Both the position numbers and the translations under genes were made by a program. Shown here piece by piece: positions 12,930-27,665 of a DNA stretch of 64,000 nucleotides. Source of the stretch: Craterostigma plantagineum (taxonomy: Eukaryota > Streptophyta > Magnoliopsida > Lamiales > Linderniaceae); NCBI GenBank assembly GCA_027422505.1, contig JAPQWV010000051.1, forward strand, positions 4,369,501-4,433,500. Direction: 5' to 3'. A model generated the notes under the pieces. It was given only the letters and a program-made list of their open reading frames with translations. It did no database searches and had not been told where the DNA came from. Numbering within the stretch: position 1 is the stretch's first letter; every line of letters begins with the position of its first letter.

Positions 12930-13420
12930 TTTGAAATTCCTCGATTCTATTTCCAATTTTTCGGCAAGAATAGTTACTGCCCTTGATCTTCCATGTGATT
13001 CCATGTCTGATGGCGTAATACGATTTCGAAGCGTATAACGAAGCCCTACTTCGAACCTTCTTGTTCCTTTTAGTGGCAACTATATGAGGAGCGTAACATG
13101 AATACTGATTGAATAGCACCTCATATTCACCTACAGACTTATTTCCTTGTTTGAGTTCTAAGAACTCCTTTTCTTTCTGATTCTTATAAACCTCTGGCAT
13201 GTAAGCACCATTGAATTCTCTTAAGATATTTCCCAAGTCAACACTAGGGTTATTTCATACTATCCGAGACTGTTTGCCACCATTCATACGCATGTCCTTG
13301 TAAGAGTGAAATGGCATAATCAAATTTTCACTTCTGCCATACAATGCATCATATTAATACCCTTTCTATCCTTTTTAATCATGCCTCAGCAGGATCGGTT
13401 GTTCCCATGAAATCTACAGC
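12930..13420 (-). pseudogene. Ty3/gypsy gag fragment (right arm)
   Basis: Inverted counterpart of the gag fragment at 9850-10330. It reads LREFNGAYMPEVYKNQKEKE then FLELKQGNKSVGEYEVLFNQ. It shares the same truncation after the RIEEF region as the left arm, showing that both arms descend from one already deleted element. Confidence 0.7.
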
Positions 13421-15469
13421 ACCCATTTTCCTTAACTTATCATATCGTCTTTCAAGGAGAATTATCGGGGGGTTTTCACGCTCATATTGGTTTCAAACTT
13501 CATGTTCGAATTTCTAATTCCAATTTAACATGTAATAATGATCAATGATTATGACCTTTACCTAATGTCAATATCATATGTTACTTTCTTAATAATTTCT
13601 TAACCCTTAATCAGAGTTGTTCGAAACTGATTTTGCTTTGATGGTCGAAACTTGTTTCGAACTTTTTTTGAACTTCTTGTTCAAAACGTCTTCGAAAAAT
13701 CAGACCTATATAAAAAAAAACTTCTTCGAAATCAACCTTTCGAGAATCCAATCATATAAAATCATAGCTTTCGAAAATCATATCGAAATCAGGTAAAAAC
13801 ATTTGAAACTCTTAATCAAGATAGTTCTTTTCTCAAACACACCATAAACCTCAACCAAGACGTTTAGGCATTCTCAAGTTCTCAAATATTGAAACTTAAA
13901 TAGAACATGATCGTATATCAGTTTCCGTACTCGCTCAACACCACAATACACTAAGTCATGCACAAAACGTGAAGATCATGTTAGGAATTCTTACCACTCC
14001 AAAGCTTGGTTTGATCGCTTTGGTTTGATCCTTCTTCTCGCTCTTCTCTCCCTTCTCTCGAGCTTCTTTTAACACTTCTCGAAGTTCGTATGATTTTGGT
14101 ACGGAGATATTATCACGTACTTATCCTAGGCTCAAACATTGCTATAATTTTAGTTTAAAGGTTATTTTCTAGCTTGACTTAGTTTCAAAAGTTTCGTTCC
14201 TATCCATGCTTAATTTTGTATTATTTTCCAAATGACAGTGACATTTACCGAATACTCCTCTTAATTCAAGCATTGGCATTTCTTCTAATAACTCCTTAAC
14301 GTTAACCCTTAACTAGGGTTTTTTGAAACATGTCATTAAGAATTTCGAAAACCGTCTTCCGAAATTCTTCACTTGGCCCTTTCGAAATTCTCCTAGGTTT
14401 CGAATTCCATCCTATTTCGATTTCCGCCTCTTTCGAAAATTGCAAATGATAAGGATACGTACCTAATTAAATCTTAAACCATGTATTAATCATTACTTTA
14501 AGGTTATTTAGTGTGTTAATTCCTCATTATACATTCGAAAGGCCTCTTAGAGAATTTCGAAACAAGACCTTTCGAAAAACTATGTTTCGAACTTCCATTG
14601 TATTCTAATTACCCTTCGTTCGAGAATGTCATTATAGGGAAACTTACTAAGTCATGTATTAGCCAATCATACAAGTTTCGAAATCTCCCTTGCATAACTT
14701 TCGAATTTCTCCTAGCTTTTCGAAATTAGACTTATTCGAAACCCTCACTTTCGAAATTCTCAATTTCGAAACCTCAAGGTTTCGAAATTCTAAAATACAC
14801 ATATAGCTTTCGCTCCATAAGGTATTTCGAACTCACCATTAATTTCGAATTTCACTTACTAAATTTCGAAAACCTATATTTAAATGTCTTTCGAAAAACT
14901 TCCCAACTTAAATTCTAATTTTCGTAACATTCAATTCACAAATCATGCTTATCCGAAAATCCTAACTTATTGTTCCTTAGTCCAAATAGTATTATCTCAT
15001 ATGCGTATACCATGAAACTAATTATGCAAATATGTGAATTCGTGTAAATGCATGAAATCATGATATGAAGTTTCGGTTCCTGATAGTGTACACTTAATAA
15101 ATACTAAAAATAGACATAGTGAAGTGAAATCCACGTGAGCTAAATTTGGTGTGTAGATTTATCTTTAATAAATTAATGAAAAATATTATAAAAAAAAACC
15201 CACAACTCAACAACACGTCTCATTAGCACGTTAAAATTTTCTATTTTATGCACACGCATTGAGTGTGCAAAAAATGCTAGTAATGATAATTATCCTATAC
15301 AATTAAAATTGACATACCACGCCCGTTTCTACGAGGTCCTTAGCCTTAATAAAATAGAAAAATATTTTACAAGAAGTTTTTTATAGTTTAAATCAGAAAA
15401 TAAATAAACTAAAATTAAACCGGAAAAACATGAAAACATCAGTGGTGCCCCTCTGGTATCCCCTATAAG

Positions 15470-16222
15470 TAGGGGTGGTGGGATAGGGTCGGGTATTTCG
15501 GGTATCGGATTTTTCGGGACGGGTACCCGATAAAGTTGGGTATTGATTTTTAAACCCGATAAAGTATCGGGTACCCGTGGGTCGGGTCGGGTTTTCAGTT
15601 TTTTTTTTTAACAATAAAATAGCTTGAATTAGGAATAGGATCTTCGTTATTCACAACCCCAATACCTGAACCAGCGGCCGACGAATTCGAGCTCTTGTCG
15701 AATATATCGTCCACCATGGAGCTGACGAGTGACGAGGTGTACGACGCCGATTGGTTCCTCTGATCGTTCATTGGCCTGGTTCGGCCGGCGCCAAGCCCTA
15801 GATCGAAATCAAAAGCGTTGTTGTTGGCTTCGTCGTTGGGTTGGGTCTGCCGTAGCTGGAATTCATGGTTATCTTGGAGGATTTTTTTCAGCTGGGATTT
15901 GTTCAACATATTATGAAGCGACGAGGATCAACAGAATCGGTTCCGAAAGAGGCAGATTGTCAGTTCATTACCTGTGGGCGAATTGAGGAGAAACTTTAAG
16001 GGCGCGACAAGATCTAATGAGAAGATGTGACGATGGTGGTGAAATTGAATTTTTTTTATTGGGCATGCGGGTAGCCAATCGGGTAATTCGGGTAGCATTT
16101 TGCTACCCGAAACCCGACCCGAAGTAAGTAATCGGGTATCGGGTCCGATTCCGAATTTTTAGCCCGATCGAGAAAAACCTGATCGGGTCGACCCGAAACC
16201 CGACCCCGAATGCCCACCCCTA
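15470..16222. mobile_element. Non-autonomous hAT element with coding-like cargo
   Basis: 753 bp with termini TAGGGGTGG...CCACCCCTA and an exact 8-bp target duplication CCTATAAG (15462-15469, 16223-16230), diagnostic of hAT. The subterminal regions on both sides are full of CGGGTA/TACCCG and CGGGTCGGG repeats. No transposase is present. The interior (about 15610-16010) is compositionally different and holds a minus-strand open frame. Confidence 0.88.
15595..15909 (-). pseudogene. Captured coding-like segment inside the hAT, unknown origin
   Basis: A 104-codon frame beginning MLNKSQLKKILQDNHEF, with a Gly-Ala-Gly-Arg stretch and a Ser-rich part containing SSMVDDIFDKSSNSS. The DNA is GC-richer and non-repetitive, unlike the element ends. 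It does not resemble a hAT transposase and looks like a host gene exon picked up by the element. I do not recognise the donor. The frame ends in the subterminal repeat, so it is truncated. Confidence 0.4.
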
Positions 16223-16258
16223 CCTATAAGCCCCTATAATATAAATAATATTAGTTAA

Positions 16259-17717
16259 TGCCCCGTTTGGATTCCAGTTTCGATTTGAAATCCGGATTTC
16301 CACCAAATTTTCCGCTTGGCAACGTGTCGGATTTCGATTTCGATTTTGTCGAAATCCGAATGTAGCTTAATCACTCTTTACGTCTCGGATTTCGAAATTT
16401 GAGGACGAGAGGTCCGTTTTCGAAATCCGACGCACATCCCGTACTAAGTTTTCATACAGAAAAAATATAAATTATAACATTAATAATTAATAATAATAAT
16501 AACAAAACCAATTATTTTCGAATTTTTCAAACTTATTATTTAAGAACATTTTTTTCCTGTATTATTTAAGAACATAAAAAATTAGAATTATGGTTCTCTT
16601 TATTTATTATTTGTTGGACTCAAGTCCATAATAAAACAAAAGTAGACCATTAATAGAGAGAAGTACCAAATCGTGAGCTCAACTAAGAATGGAAGAAAAC
16701 ACTAGCTTTTCATATGGTTGTCCAAAATTGATCAAACAAAAGCGAGCATTGACCGCAAGAAGATCCGTTGTGCTTCTGTGGTTGCGTGCGATAATTGCCT
16801 CTCTTTGATTGTGCCCAGGTTAGATAAGGTTTTTGCTTGTGTTGCAGCTCGAATTTTTCGCTTGTTTCAATCTAGTTTTGATGTGGATTCTCGATTTTTC
16901 TTGCTTGTTTCGTTGTGGACTCTATGTGGATTCGCTGCTATGCTTTAACTTTACGATGTTTCACTGTGCCATTTGCTTCTTTGCTTAATCCTTGTTGTGG
17001 TTTTGCTGTTTAGCTTTGTGCACAATTAAACATGAACAAAATGAGTGGTGCAAGAAAATGTTGCAGAGAGAACAATGAGATATTACCAAGGGAACAATAT
17101 GAACAAGATCGCGGGGAGCATAATGATGATGAGTTAGAGTTAGTCTCGATTGTTGTTGGTTTTAAAAGCCGTCAGTTAGCTGATGCAGTGTCGAGCTTTG
17201 CGGAGATATTCAAGCAATATGTAGAGAGCAAAACCACTTCCCAAGGGTCTAAGCCGAAAGAGATTTATGATGTCGTTTCAAAAGTCAATGATAACTTTCC
17301 AAATCAAGTCTTAAGAGCTTCTAAGAGATTTATAGAGAAAAAGAGTTCGAGTTGCTAAAAGAGCTGGAAGAAGATAAAAAATTAGATTGGGTATTATTAT
17401 GCTTAGATAGTTTATGAGATCTATTTAGTCGAAAATTCCGTTGTGGATGAAGAATTAGAACTTTGATTCGAAGTTATTATTGTTATCTGCATGTATCCTT
17501 TGCACTTTGTTGGTTTAAAGAGATATATATGATCATGGTTGAAATCCAAGAATAGAAATCCAGTCAGTAGCATGCCAAACATATGTTGGAATCTGAAATC
17601 CGAATTTCGAAATCATGACGCTTGCCAAACAACGGATTTAGATTTCAAATTAAGATTTTGAAATTCATAATTTCAAATCACGCGATTTCGTTCAAATACG
17701 CCAATCCAAACGCAACC
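16259..17717. mobile_element. PIF/Harbinger-type element
   Basis: The termini contain CGTTTGGATT and its complement (left TGCCCCGTTTGG, right CCAAACGCAACC) and are flanked by TAA (16256-16258 and 17718-17720), the 3-bp duplication of this superfamily. The inner terminal parts are rich in GAAATCCG/CGGATTTC. It carries a decayed ORF1, with no DDE transposase seen, so it is non-autonomous. Confidence 0.7.
17032..17417 (+). pseudogene. Harbinger ORF1 (Myb/SANT-like) remnant
   Basis: The frame starting MNKMSGARKCC runs to a stop at 17358. A single frame change near 17338-17345 continues it as a Lys/Glu/Leu-rich tail that includes LEEDKKLDWVLLCLDSL and ends at 17417. An acidic middle, a Lys-rich segment and this kind of leucine tail resemble the C-terminal half of plant Harbinger ORF1 proteins. 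The N-terminal Myb-like part is not visible. Broken by the frameshift. Confidence 0.5.
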
Positions 17718-17735
17718 TAATGGTATTTGATTTTA

Positions 17736-18487
17736 GGGAAATTCTGTGTGGTAACCTCGAGGTTTCGACTTTTCCAGTTGGTACCCGAATTTCGACTCCG
17801 GCCGGTACCCCTGAGGTTTTATGAAATATAATTTGGTACACCTGTTACCAAAGCTAGATTTAAAATAATAATCAGAAATTCAAAAATAAATATCTTTAAT
17901 TATAAAAAAATAGTATATAGTTGGGAAAAGTTATATAAATATTTTTAAAATAAAAGTATATTTTTCGAATCCCACACGAACGTTGAGATCGAAAATCGAG
18001 CTTTCTTATCGAAAAATATATTTTTATCATGGACTATATAGTTTCATTATTATCGATTACCATGAGAGATCGTCAGTAAAATAAAAACCCAATTAAAACA
18101 TTGTGAATAGACAGTTATTTTACTATAAATGTAGAATATAGTAAAATAACTGTCGACCACAATGTTTCAATTGGGTCACGATCTCATGGTAATCGATAAT
18201 AATAAAAATATATAGTCCATGATAAATATATATTTTCGATAAGAACGCTCGATTTTGGATCTCAATGTTCGAGCGGGATTCGAAAAATATATTTTTCTAT
18301 TTTTTTCCATATTTTTATAATTAAAAATATTTTATTTTTAAGTTTCTGATTATTTTAAGAATTTTAAATAATCCATGGGTACCAAATTATATTTCATAAA
18401 ACCTCATGGGTACCAGACGGGATCGCAAGAAACTTCGGACATCAAATGACAAAGACGAAACCTCGAGGTTACCACAAGGAGTTTCCC
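17736..18487. mobile_element. Mutator-like foldback element upstream of CSN1
   Basis: 752 bp with an exact 9-bp target duplication TTGATTTTA (17727-17735, 18488-18496) and ends GGGAAA...TTTCCC followed by GGTAACCTCGAGGTTT on both sides. The whole element is self-complementary: outer arms (about 17740-17845 with 18380-18485) and inner arms (about 17950-18115 with 18125-18295) meet near 18120. It has no coding capacity and ends 309 bp before the CSN1 ATG. Confidence 0.85.
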
Positions 18488-18796
18488 TTGATTTTAATAT
18501 CGAGTTTAACATTTCAGCCCGCTGTAGTTTAACATGAAAATATTAGTTTTCGATACCTTTTCTTCTATATTGGTGGATGTGAATTGTGATGTTTAGTAAA
18601 TAGAAAATTAAATGAATATGGCCGAATTTGACGCTTATCAATGCCCATTAAAGTTAAAAGCCCAAACAGTAAATAAACCAAACTCCCCAAAACTAATACG
18701 CCCACAATTTTCCTCCACATTAACGTACAAAAAACCCCCCAAATCCCTCGCAGGAAAATCCCAAATCCTAAAACCACCGTTTTCTTCACCCAATCA

Positions 18797-20861
18797 ATGG
18801 ATACGGAAGACGAAATCGGAGCCGTTGTCGACTCTAATGGCTCCGTCGAGACGAGCAACCACCGTCCGATCATCAGCGGCGAGCAGCTTGACGTCGAGGC
18901 CTATGCGGCGTTGTACACCGGCCGGACGAAAATCACTCGCCTGCTCTTCATCGCGGATCGATGCGACAATGAGTCGATGCGCCTCGAGGCGCTGAGGATT
19001 GCCTACGACGACGCCAAGAAGGGCGAGGACACTCAGCTGTTTAGGGAGATTGTAGCCAAGATTGACGGCAGATTGGGACCTAGTTACGGCATGGATAATC
19101 ATTGGGCCGACGCGGTGGAGAGGCGCGCTGAGCTGAGGAAGGAGAAGTTGGAGAATGAGCTCAATGCGTATAGGGTAAGTGATTCAGTGTATCTTTTGGT
19201 GCTTTAATTTACTTGCCTTCTATTATATGTGCTTACTGATAGTATTTGGTCGCAGTCCTATGGTTATAACATTTTCCATTCTAGATTCTGCATTGATTAT
19301 CCGAATTTAGTTGGGTAAACTTTGATGCTTTGTATAATATGTTAAGAGGATAGTATGCTTGGGGACTAGTCTGTACTACTAAGTCAACTTATGGTTTTTG
19401 ATAAAGATTCATCCATCCATTGACAACTCTTTTTTTCTTACTTCCTCTGCAGACAAATCTGATAAAAGAAAGCATCAGGATGGGCTATAATGATTTTGGC
19501 GATTTTTACTATGCTCATGGTCAGCTTGGTGAGGCGTTCAAGAACTATGTTCGCACGCGCGACTACTGCACTACTTCTAAGCATATCATACACATGTGTC
19601 TGAATGCCATTTTGGTTAGCATTGAGATGGGTCAGTTCACTCATGTTGCTAGTTACGTTGGCAAGGCCGAGCAAAGTCAAGAAGCGTTGGATCCGGCCAC
19701 GATTGCAAAACTACGTTGTGCGGCTGGATTGGCTCATCTCGAGGGCAAAAAGTACAAGCTTGCTGCGCGAAAGGTTTGCATCTAATATTGAATATTGACT
19801 AGTGAACTTGAGCATCTATTTAAGAAGGGAAAGTAGATCTTATAGTATTTGACACTGATCATGTGGAAGTTACTGCACTACAATGATGTTAAAGCAAAAA
19901 CTTTGAAGATGTTGTTTTATATTATGCCATGTTTCATGGACTCATAGTTTGATGGTTTTCATACAGTTCCTGGAAACTGGACAAGAATTGGGGAGCAGCT
20001 ATAGCGAAGTTATTGCACAGCAAGATGTGGCAACATACGGTGGTCTATGTGCACTGGCGAGCTTTGATCGTGCAGAACTGAAGGTAAGCTTGGTCTTGTT
20101 TGTATTAAAACTTGTTAGATTGAGCTTCACATAACTTGTCAAATTGTTTGTTTTTCTTTTGGGCCAGAGCAAAGTGATTGACAACATCAACTTCAGAAAT
20201 TTCTTGGAATTAGTACCTGAAGTAAGGGAGCTCATCAATGATTTCTATACCAGGTAAGTCATATTCTAACCACATAAAATACTTCGTTGGATTCATTGAA
20301 TACGTGTCGAATCTTATCCAGATATGAACTTAAACCCCAAAAAAATTTCCTTGAAGACTGTTCCCTTTTTCTCAGCCGCTATGCCTCGTGTCTCGAATAC
20401 CTGGGTAATCTGAAGGCTAATCTGTTGCTGGACATCCATCTGCACGACCACGTGGAGTCTCTATACGAGCAAATACGCAACAAAGCTCTGATACAATACA
20501 CTCACCCTTACGTCTCCGTCGACCTAAACAGAATGGCATACGCCTTCAAAACTAGCGTCACTGGCTTGGAAAAAGAGCTCGAAGCCCTCATCACAAAAGA
20601 CCAAATACAGGTTTTTCGCCCTCTTCCTCAGGCCGTAGTCTGTAATGCAAATTCAAGACTTCTTTACGACACTTTTGTTTGCAGGCCCGTATAGATTCAC
20701 ATAACAAGACCCTCTACGCCCGACACGCCGATATGAGGAACGGAACGTTCCAGCACGTTCTTCAGACGGGGAACGAACTCAATAAAGAACTGAAAGCTAT
20801 GCTTTTGAGGGCCAGCCTTATCAAGCACGACTATAATACCAAGGCGTCTCGAAAGCACTGA
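18797..20861 (+). CDS. CSN1: COP9 signalosome complex subunit 1 (FUS6/COP11)
   Basis: Six exons (18797-19174, 19453-19773, 19967-20083, 20168-20253, 20376-20610, 20685-20861) sum to 1314 nt, 437 aa, close to the 441 aa of Arabidopsis FUS6. Landmarks: [18 protein letters not shown] near the N-terminus; a helical-repeat core with [35 protein letters not shown] and [11 protein letters not shown]; and the PCI domain region ([17 protein letters not shown], then [19 protein letters not shown]). The C-terminus ends Ser-Arg-Lys-His. CSN1 is a scaffold subunit of the COP9 signalosome, which removes NEDD8 from cullins and represses photomorphogenesis. All splice sites are GT-AG and no lesion is seen. 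A foldback transposon lies just upstream. Confidence 0.95.
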
Positions 20862-21524
20862 TATGTATGATCTAGGAAAAAACCTTGCAAGTAAGTAAGA
20901 TTGTGATGAGGAAATGAAAATATGTTATCTGCTTTCGATTCAACCTATGTATGCATATTTTGTAGTACTATTTTCATTAAAAAAATTTGCATAGTTTGTC
21001 GCCTAGAGTTGATGAAAGATCAGTCGAGCTAGCTTGACTGAAGCTAGGCTTGAGCTCGTAATTATTGATCTCGAGGTTGAGCCTGGTTATAACTTTTGAG
21101 TCTCAAACTTCGAAAAGTAGCCGAATTCGTTCATTTGCTCTCTTTGTATTGTTAAAATTATGAAGCATTGAAGATTTCAACGGCTCGTCTGAAGTTTGGC
21201 TCGAGCTCGTGAAGTATAAAATTTTCGATCACTAACTTAAAAAATGAATCTAATTTGGCTTGTTTACAACCTTAGCATTGTCTTCTTTATTTATTTATTA
21301 AAATTATTGTGTTTAGCACATTCAATGTATGTTTTAAGTTTATTTTATATTTGAAATATTTTACATAATTAATTAAGCTATTTAAAAAATAAAATTTTAA
21401 AATAAGGATAAAATTGTAATAAACTATAATATTTGGAATATTTTACATTATTAATTAAGTTGTTTAAAAAAAGTAAAATTTTAAAATAAGAAAAAATTGT
21501 AATAAACTATAGTATTAAGGGTAA
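20862..21524. other. CSN1 3' flank
   Basis: Contains the CSN1 3' UTR. At about 21005-21260 is a degraded repeat with GAGCTAGCTTGA and GGCTCGAGCTCG motifs (hAT-derived family also seen at 44.2 kb). At 21340-21505 is an imperfect tandem pair of about 80 bp (ATATTTTACATAATTAATTA / ATATTTTACATTATTAATTA). No gene seen. Confidence 0.45.
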
Positions 21525-21881
21525 GAGATTTGCTATGTTGCCACCTACCGTGAGCACCATAAGTAAATCTCTTCATTTTGTGTTTTTTTGATCCCCAACG
21601 TTGCCAAAACCTCACTAGACCCTCTCATATTCATTGCTAACCTAAATTCCCATCTACAATACGTTAATTTTTAAGAGAATCATCACCTCGGTACGTCGCC
21701 TACATGTGAATAATAAATAATGAATTTTCTTAAAAATTAACGTTTTGTAATGACGATTTAGGTTAGCAATGAATATATCAGGGTCAAGTGAGGTTTTGGC
21801 AACGTTGGGGATCGAAAAAACACAAAAAATTGAGAGATTTGCTTATGGTGCTGACGGTGGATAGGCACCATAGCAAATCTC
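21525..21881. mobile_element. Foldback MITE with GAGATTTGCTATG ends
   Basis: 357 bp, nearly perfectly self-complementary: the left end GAGATTTGCTATGTTGCC pairs with the right end GGCACCATAGCAAATCTC. Inside, GCACCATAAG/CTTATGGTGC, CAACGTTG and AACCTAAAT/ATTTAGGTT also pair. It is flanked by GGGTAA on both sides (21519-21524, 21882-21887), a likely partial target duplication. Superfamily uncertain, possibly Mutator-like. Confidence 0.65.
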
Positions 21882-22796
21882 GGGTAAAGTGATAAAAATA
21901 TTCAATGGACAGTTTTAGATCGAAGCTCTTTTAAGTTCGAGTCTAAATTAATGCTGCGTTTGGTTATAAGGTCTGTGTAGCGGCCCGTTATAAATTTATT
22001 TTAGTAAGCCCAATATAGTTTATATTGCGCCTTTCACCTAGTTTAGTTATATAGGGCTTAGGGGGCTTCTGAATTAATTTGGCCGATAAAGATAAACCAA
22101 ACACAATATTATCCGTTGTTATTTATATTACTACGTATATGATATAATATCGGGTAGCAAAGGGGCCATAGTATTGAAGATTTCAGAATTCTTGCAATAA
22201 AAGATAAAGGAAAAGAAGAGTAATTGCAATAACACAAGACCAACCTAGAAAAGGACAAAGAGGCACCCCCGAATATTTCGCTGTCCAATTAATAACGTTT
22301 CCTCAGCTGTCCGCCGTCCGATTATATCTATCACAAATCGACGGTCAGAAACAAAAGTCGTATCAATTGAAAGAAGAAAAAAGGAGAGAACATGGTCGGA
22401 ACGAAATAATGATTAACGCCTCAAAACTTTGACTGGGAGAAAAAAAAAGCCCATCCCAGCTGAATTCGTCGGTCTTTATCCAAGAAAATTTAATTTTTTT
22501 GTCTTTGTTTTGTTTTAAATCTTTTACATTTCTCTCTCTTCTTGGCTCCTGTTTCAAACCCACCGAAAGAGACAGAGAGAGAGAGGGGTAGATAGAGAGA
22601 GAGAGAGCGGAGGGAGATTTCAGTTTTGGTTGACGAGGCTCTGTTGTCTTTTTTCCTGGCTCAGTTTCGTCTATTTTACGATCGAAGTGTGAAGGGTTTT
22701 GTGTTTTTTCTTGATCGAAGTTGGAGTTGTAAGGAGAAGATAAAAGATTTTTCAGGGGATTTGGGATTTTTGGTCCTCGATTTGTGTTGAAGAGAA
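21882..22796. promoter_or_regulatory. GSK3 gene promoter and 5' UTR region
   Basis: Holds a probable small MITE at about 21951-22115 (GCGTTTGGTT end facing AACCAAACACAA). Near the start codon is a GA-rich microsatellite (about 22568-22612, GAGAGAGAGAG) followed by a T-rich leader, a common arrangement in plant 5' UTRs. No other gene seen. Confidence 0.45.
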
Positions 22797-26416
<3,620 letters not shown>

Positions 26417-27430
26417 TTTGATTGATTTTGATGGAAATGGATGATTATTCTCTTCTTTCGTGTTTGTTGTTTGTATATGTGTACCCTAAGTGAGTTGTTG
26501 TCTGATCATTAGATGAATATATCTATTTTATTTTATGAAGCGGGATGGGCGACTATAAACGGCTCTTTTGGCATGTTAATTTAACAAAATGAATTAAAAA
26601 AATTAAAAACTCCCACTACATTTAATTACTAACTTGGAAAATCTACACTACATTTAATTACTAACTTGGAAAATTTACGGAAGAATATTCATTTGTATAA
26701 AAACTTGGAAGTCAGTACTATTGTTTTTTCATATATAAGTATATATTAGAATAAATTTTTTGTACATTGGTACCTGATCCGCCGCAAGGTATATCATACA
26801 ACACATTTAGTTACCGTATAGAAACGTATTGTGGTACATAATACTGTAAGAAAATTGTACATCATATAACACATTAACGTACCATATAGAAACGTATATG
26901 AGTAGCATAAAAACGCATGGCGTGATACATAATACACACATAAAAAGGTACGTCGAGACTGGGAAAACGATACCCACAGTCAAACGATTACTTATATAAA
27001 AAAATTGTGACAGATGTACTGACTTGCAAATTTTTTATTCAAATGGATATTTTTCTGTAGATTCACCGTTTTTAATTAATTATTACATTTAGTTAATATT
27101 ACTATACCTTTTAGTTTTATAATTTAAAACATAGATACATAATTAAATTTAAATTTTAATTACCAATACAAATTTTAATTTAAGGAGAACTTTGTAGTAA
27201 GTTAAAAATATTAATGGTAAAATTATAGTCAAGTTATTAGAGCAATTATATGGTGCTTGAGCACCCCTATGTGGCATATAGGCATACTACCTTAAATATA
27301 ATTACATTTAAAATAATAATATAATTAGATTTTAATTAGGATTAGGGTTAATAAAAATTAGATCAAGCCATACGTGATCTTCCAAAGATATCGATCATTG
27401 ACCCCACATCTGCGCCATCCAACCTCCTCG
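26417..27430. other. GSK3 3' flank and AT-rich spacer
   Basis: Contains the GSK3 3' UTR, a short repeated phrase ACTACATTTAATTACTAACT (26615-26665) and an irregular repeat zone (26760-26960) with ACCATATAGAAACGTAT and GTACATAATAC variants. No gene seen. Confidence 0.4.
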
Positions 27431-27516
27431 CCGCTACCCTTAATTCTTCCACACATGACCTTTCATTCGCACGGACCCGGATGTGTATCACAAGAGCTTC
27501 AACATGTGTTCACTAA

Positions 27517-27665
27517 GGCTCCGTTTGGTTCGTGGATTTCGACGTGGAAAAGAAAAGAAAAAGTATAATTGTACGACACGTTAACCGCAAAGTACAATGA
27601 TTTGATGCATAACACCACATTTTTCTTTTCTTTTCCGTGTTGATTTCCGCGGACCAAACGCACCC
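27517..27665. mobile_element. Tourist/Harbinger-like MITE with visible empty site
   Basis: 149 bp, ends GGCTCCGTTTGGT and ACCAAACGCACCC, flanked by TAA on both sides (27514-27516, 27666-27668). The paralogous segment at about 54765 reads CACTAACATTCC with a single TAA and no insertion, so the empty site is preserved in the same window. Confidence 0.85.

Larger units (their letters stand above)
5589..15085. mobile_element. Palindromic (inverted-repeat) Ty3/gypsy insertion
   Basis: A 9.5 kb insertion with the 5-bp target duplication GTGTA on both sides (5584-5588, 15086-15090). Both ends are the LTR 5' terminus: TGTCAGGAACCGAAAC on the left and its slightly mutated reverse complement on the right (GGTTCCTGATA). 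The left arm is 5589 to about 11335 and the right arm about 11909-15085. LTR start pairs with LTR start (5589-7175 with 13490-15085) and gag/pol with gag/pol (9771-11322 with 11909-13470). The left arm has 2.6 kb (about 7175-9770) absent on the right. The centre holds a third, truncated LTR start with polypurine tract. Reading frames are broken throughout. Confidence 0.75.
5496..15280. mobile_element. Non-autonomous Helitron interrupted by a gypsy insertion
   Basis: The left end reads A|TCTACACTACTATATAAAG, the usual plant Helitron 5' terminus. The right end carries a perfect hairpin (stem TGCACAC/GTGTGCA, about 15250-15269) followed 8 nt later by CTAG|T at 15277-15280. Insertion between A and T without target duplication is the Helitron rule and is met here. 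Excluding the nested insertion, the Helitron is only about 280 bp (5496-5588 plus 15091-15280), so it encodes no Rep/helicase and must have been mobilised in trans. Confidence 0.7.

Noticed and set aside
21005..21260. Possible gene fragment with GAGCTCG repeats
   Set aside because: The repeats match hAT-type debris found in several places (4.9 kb, 44.2 kb).
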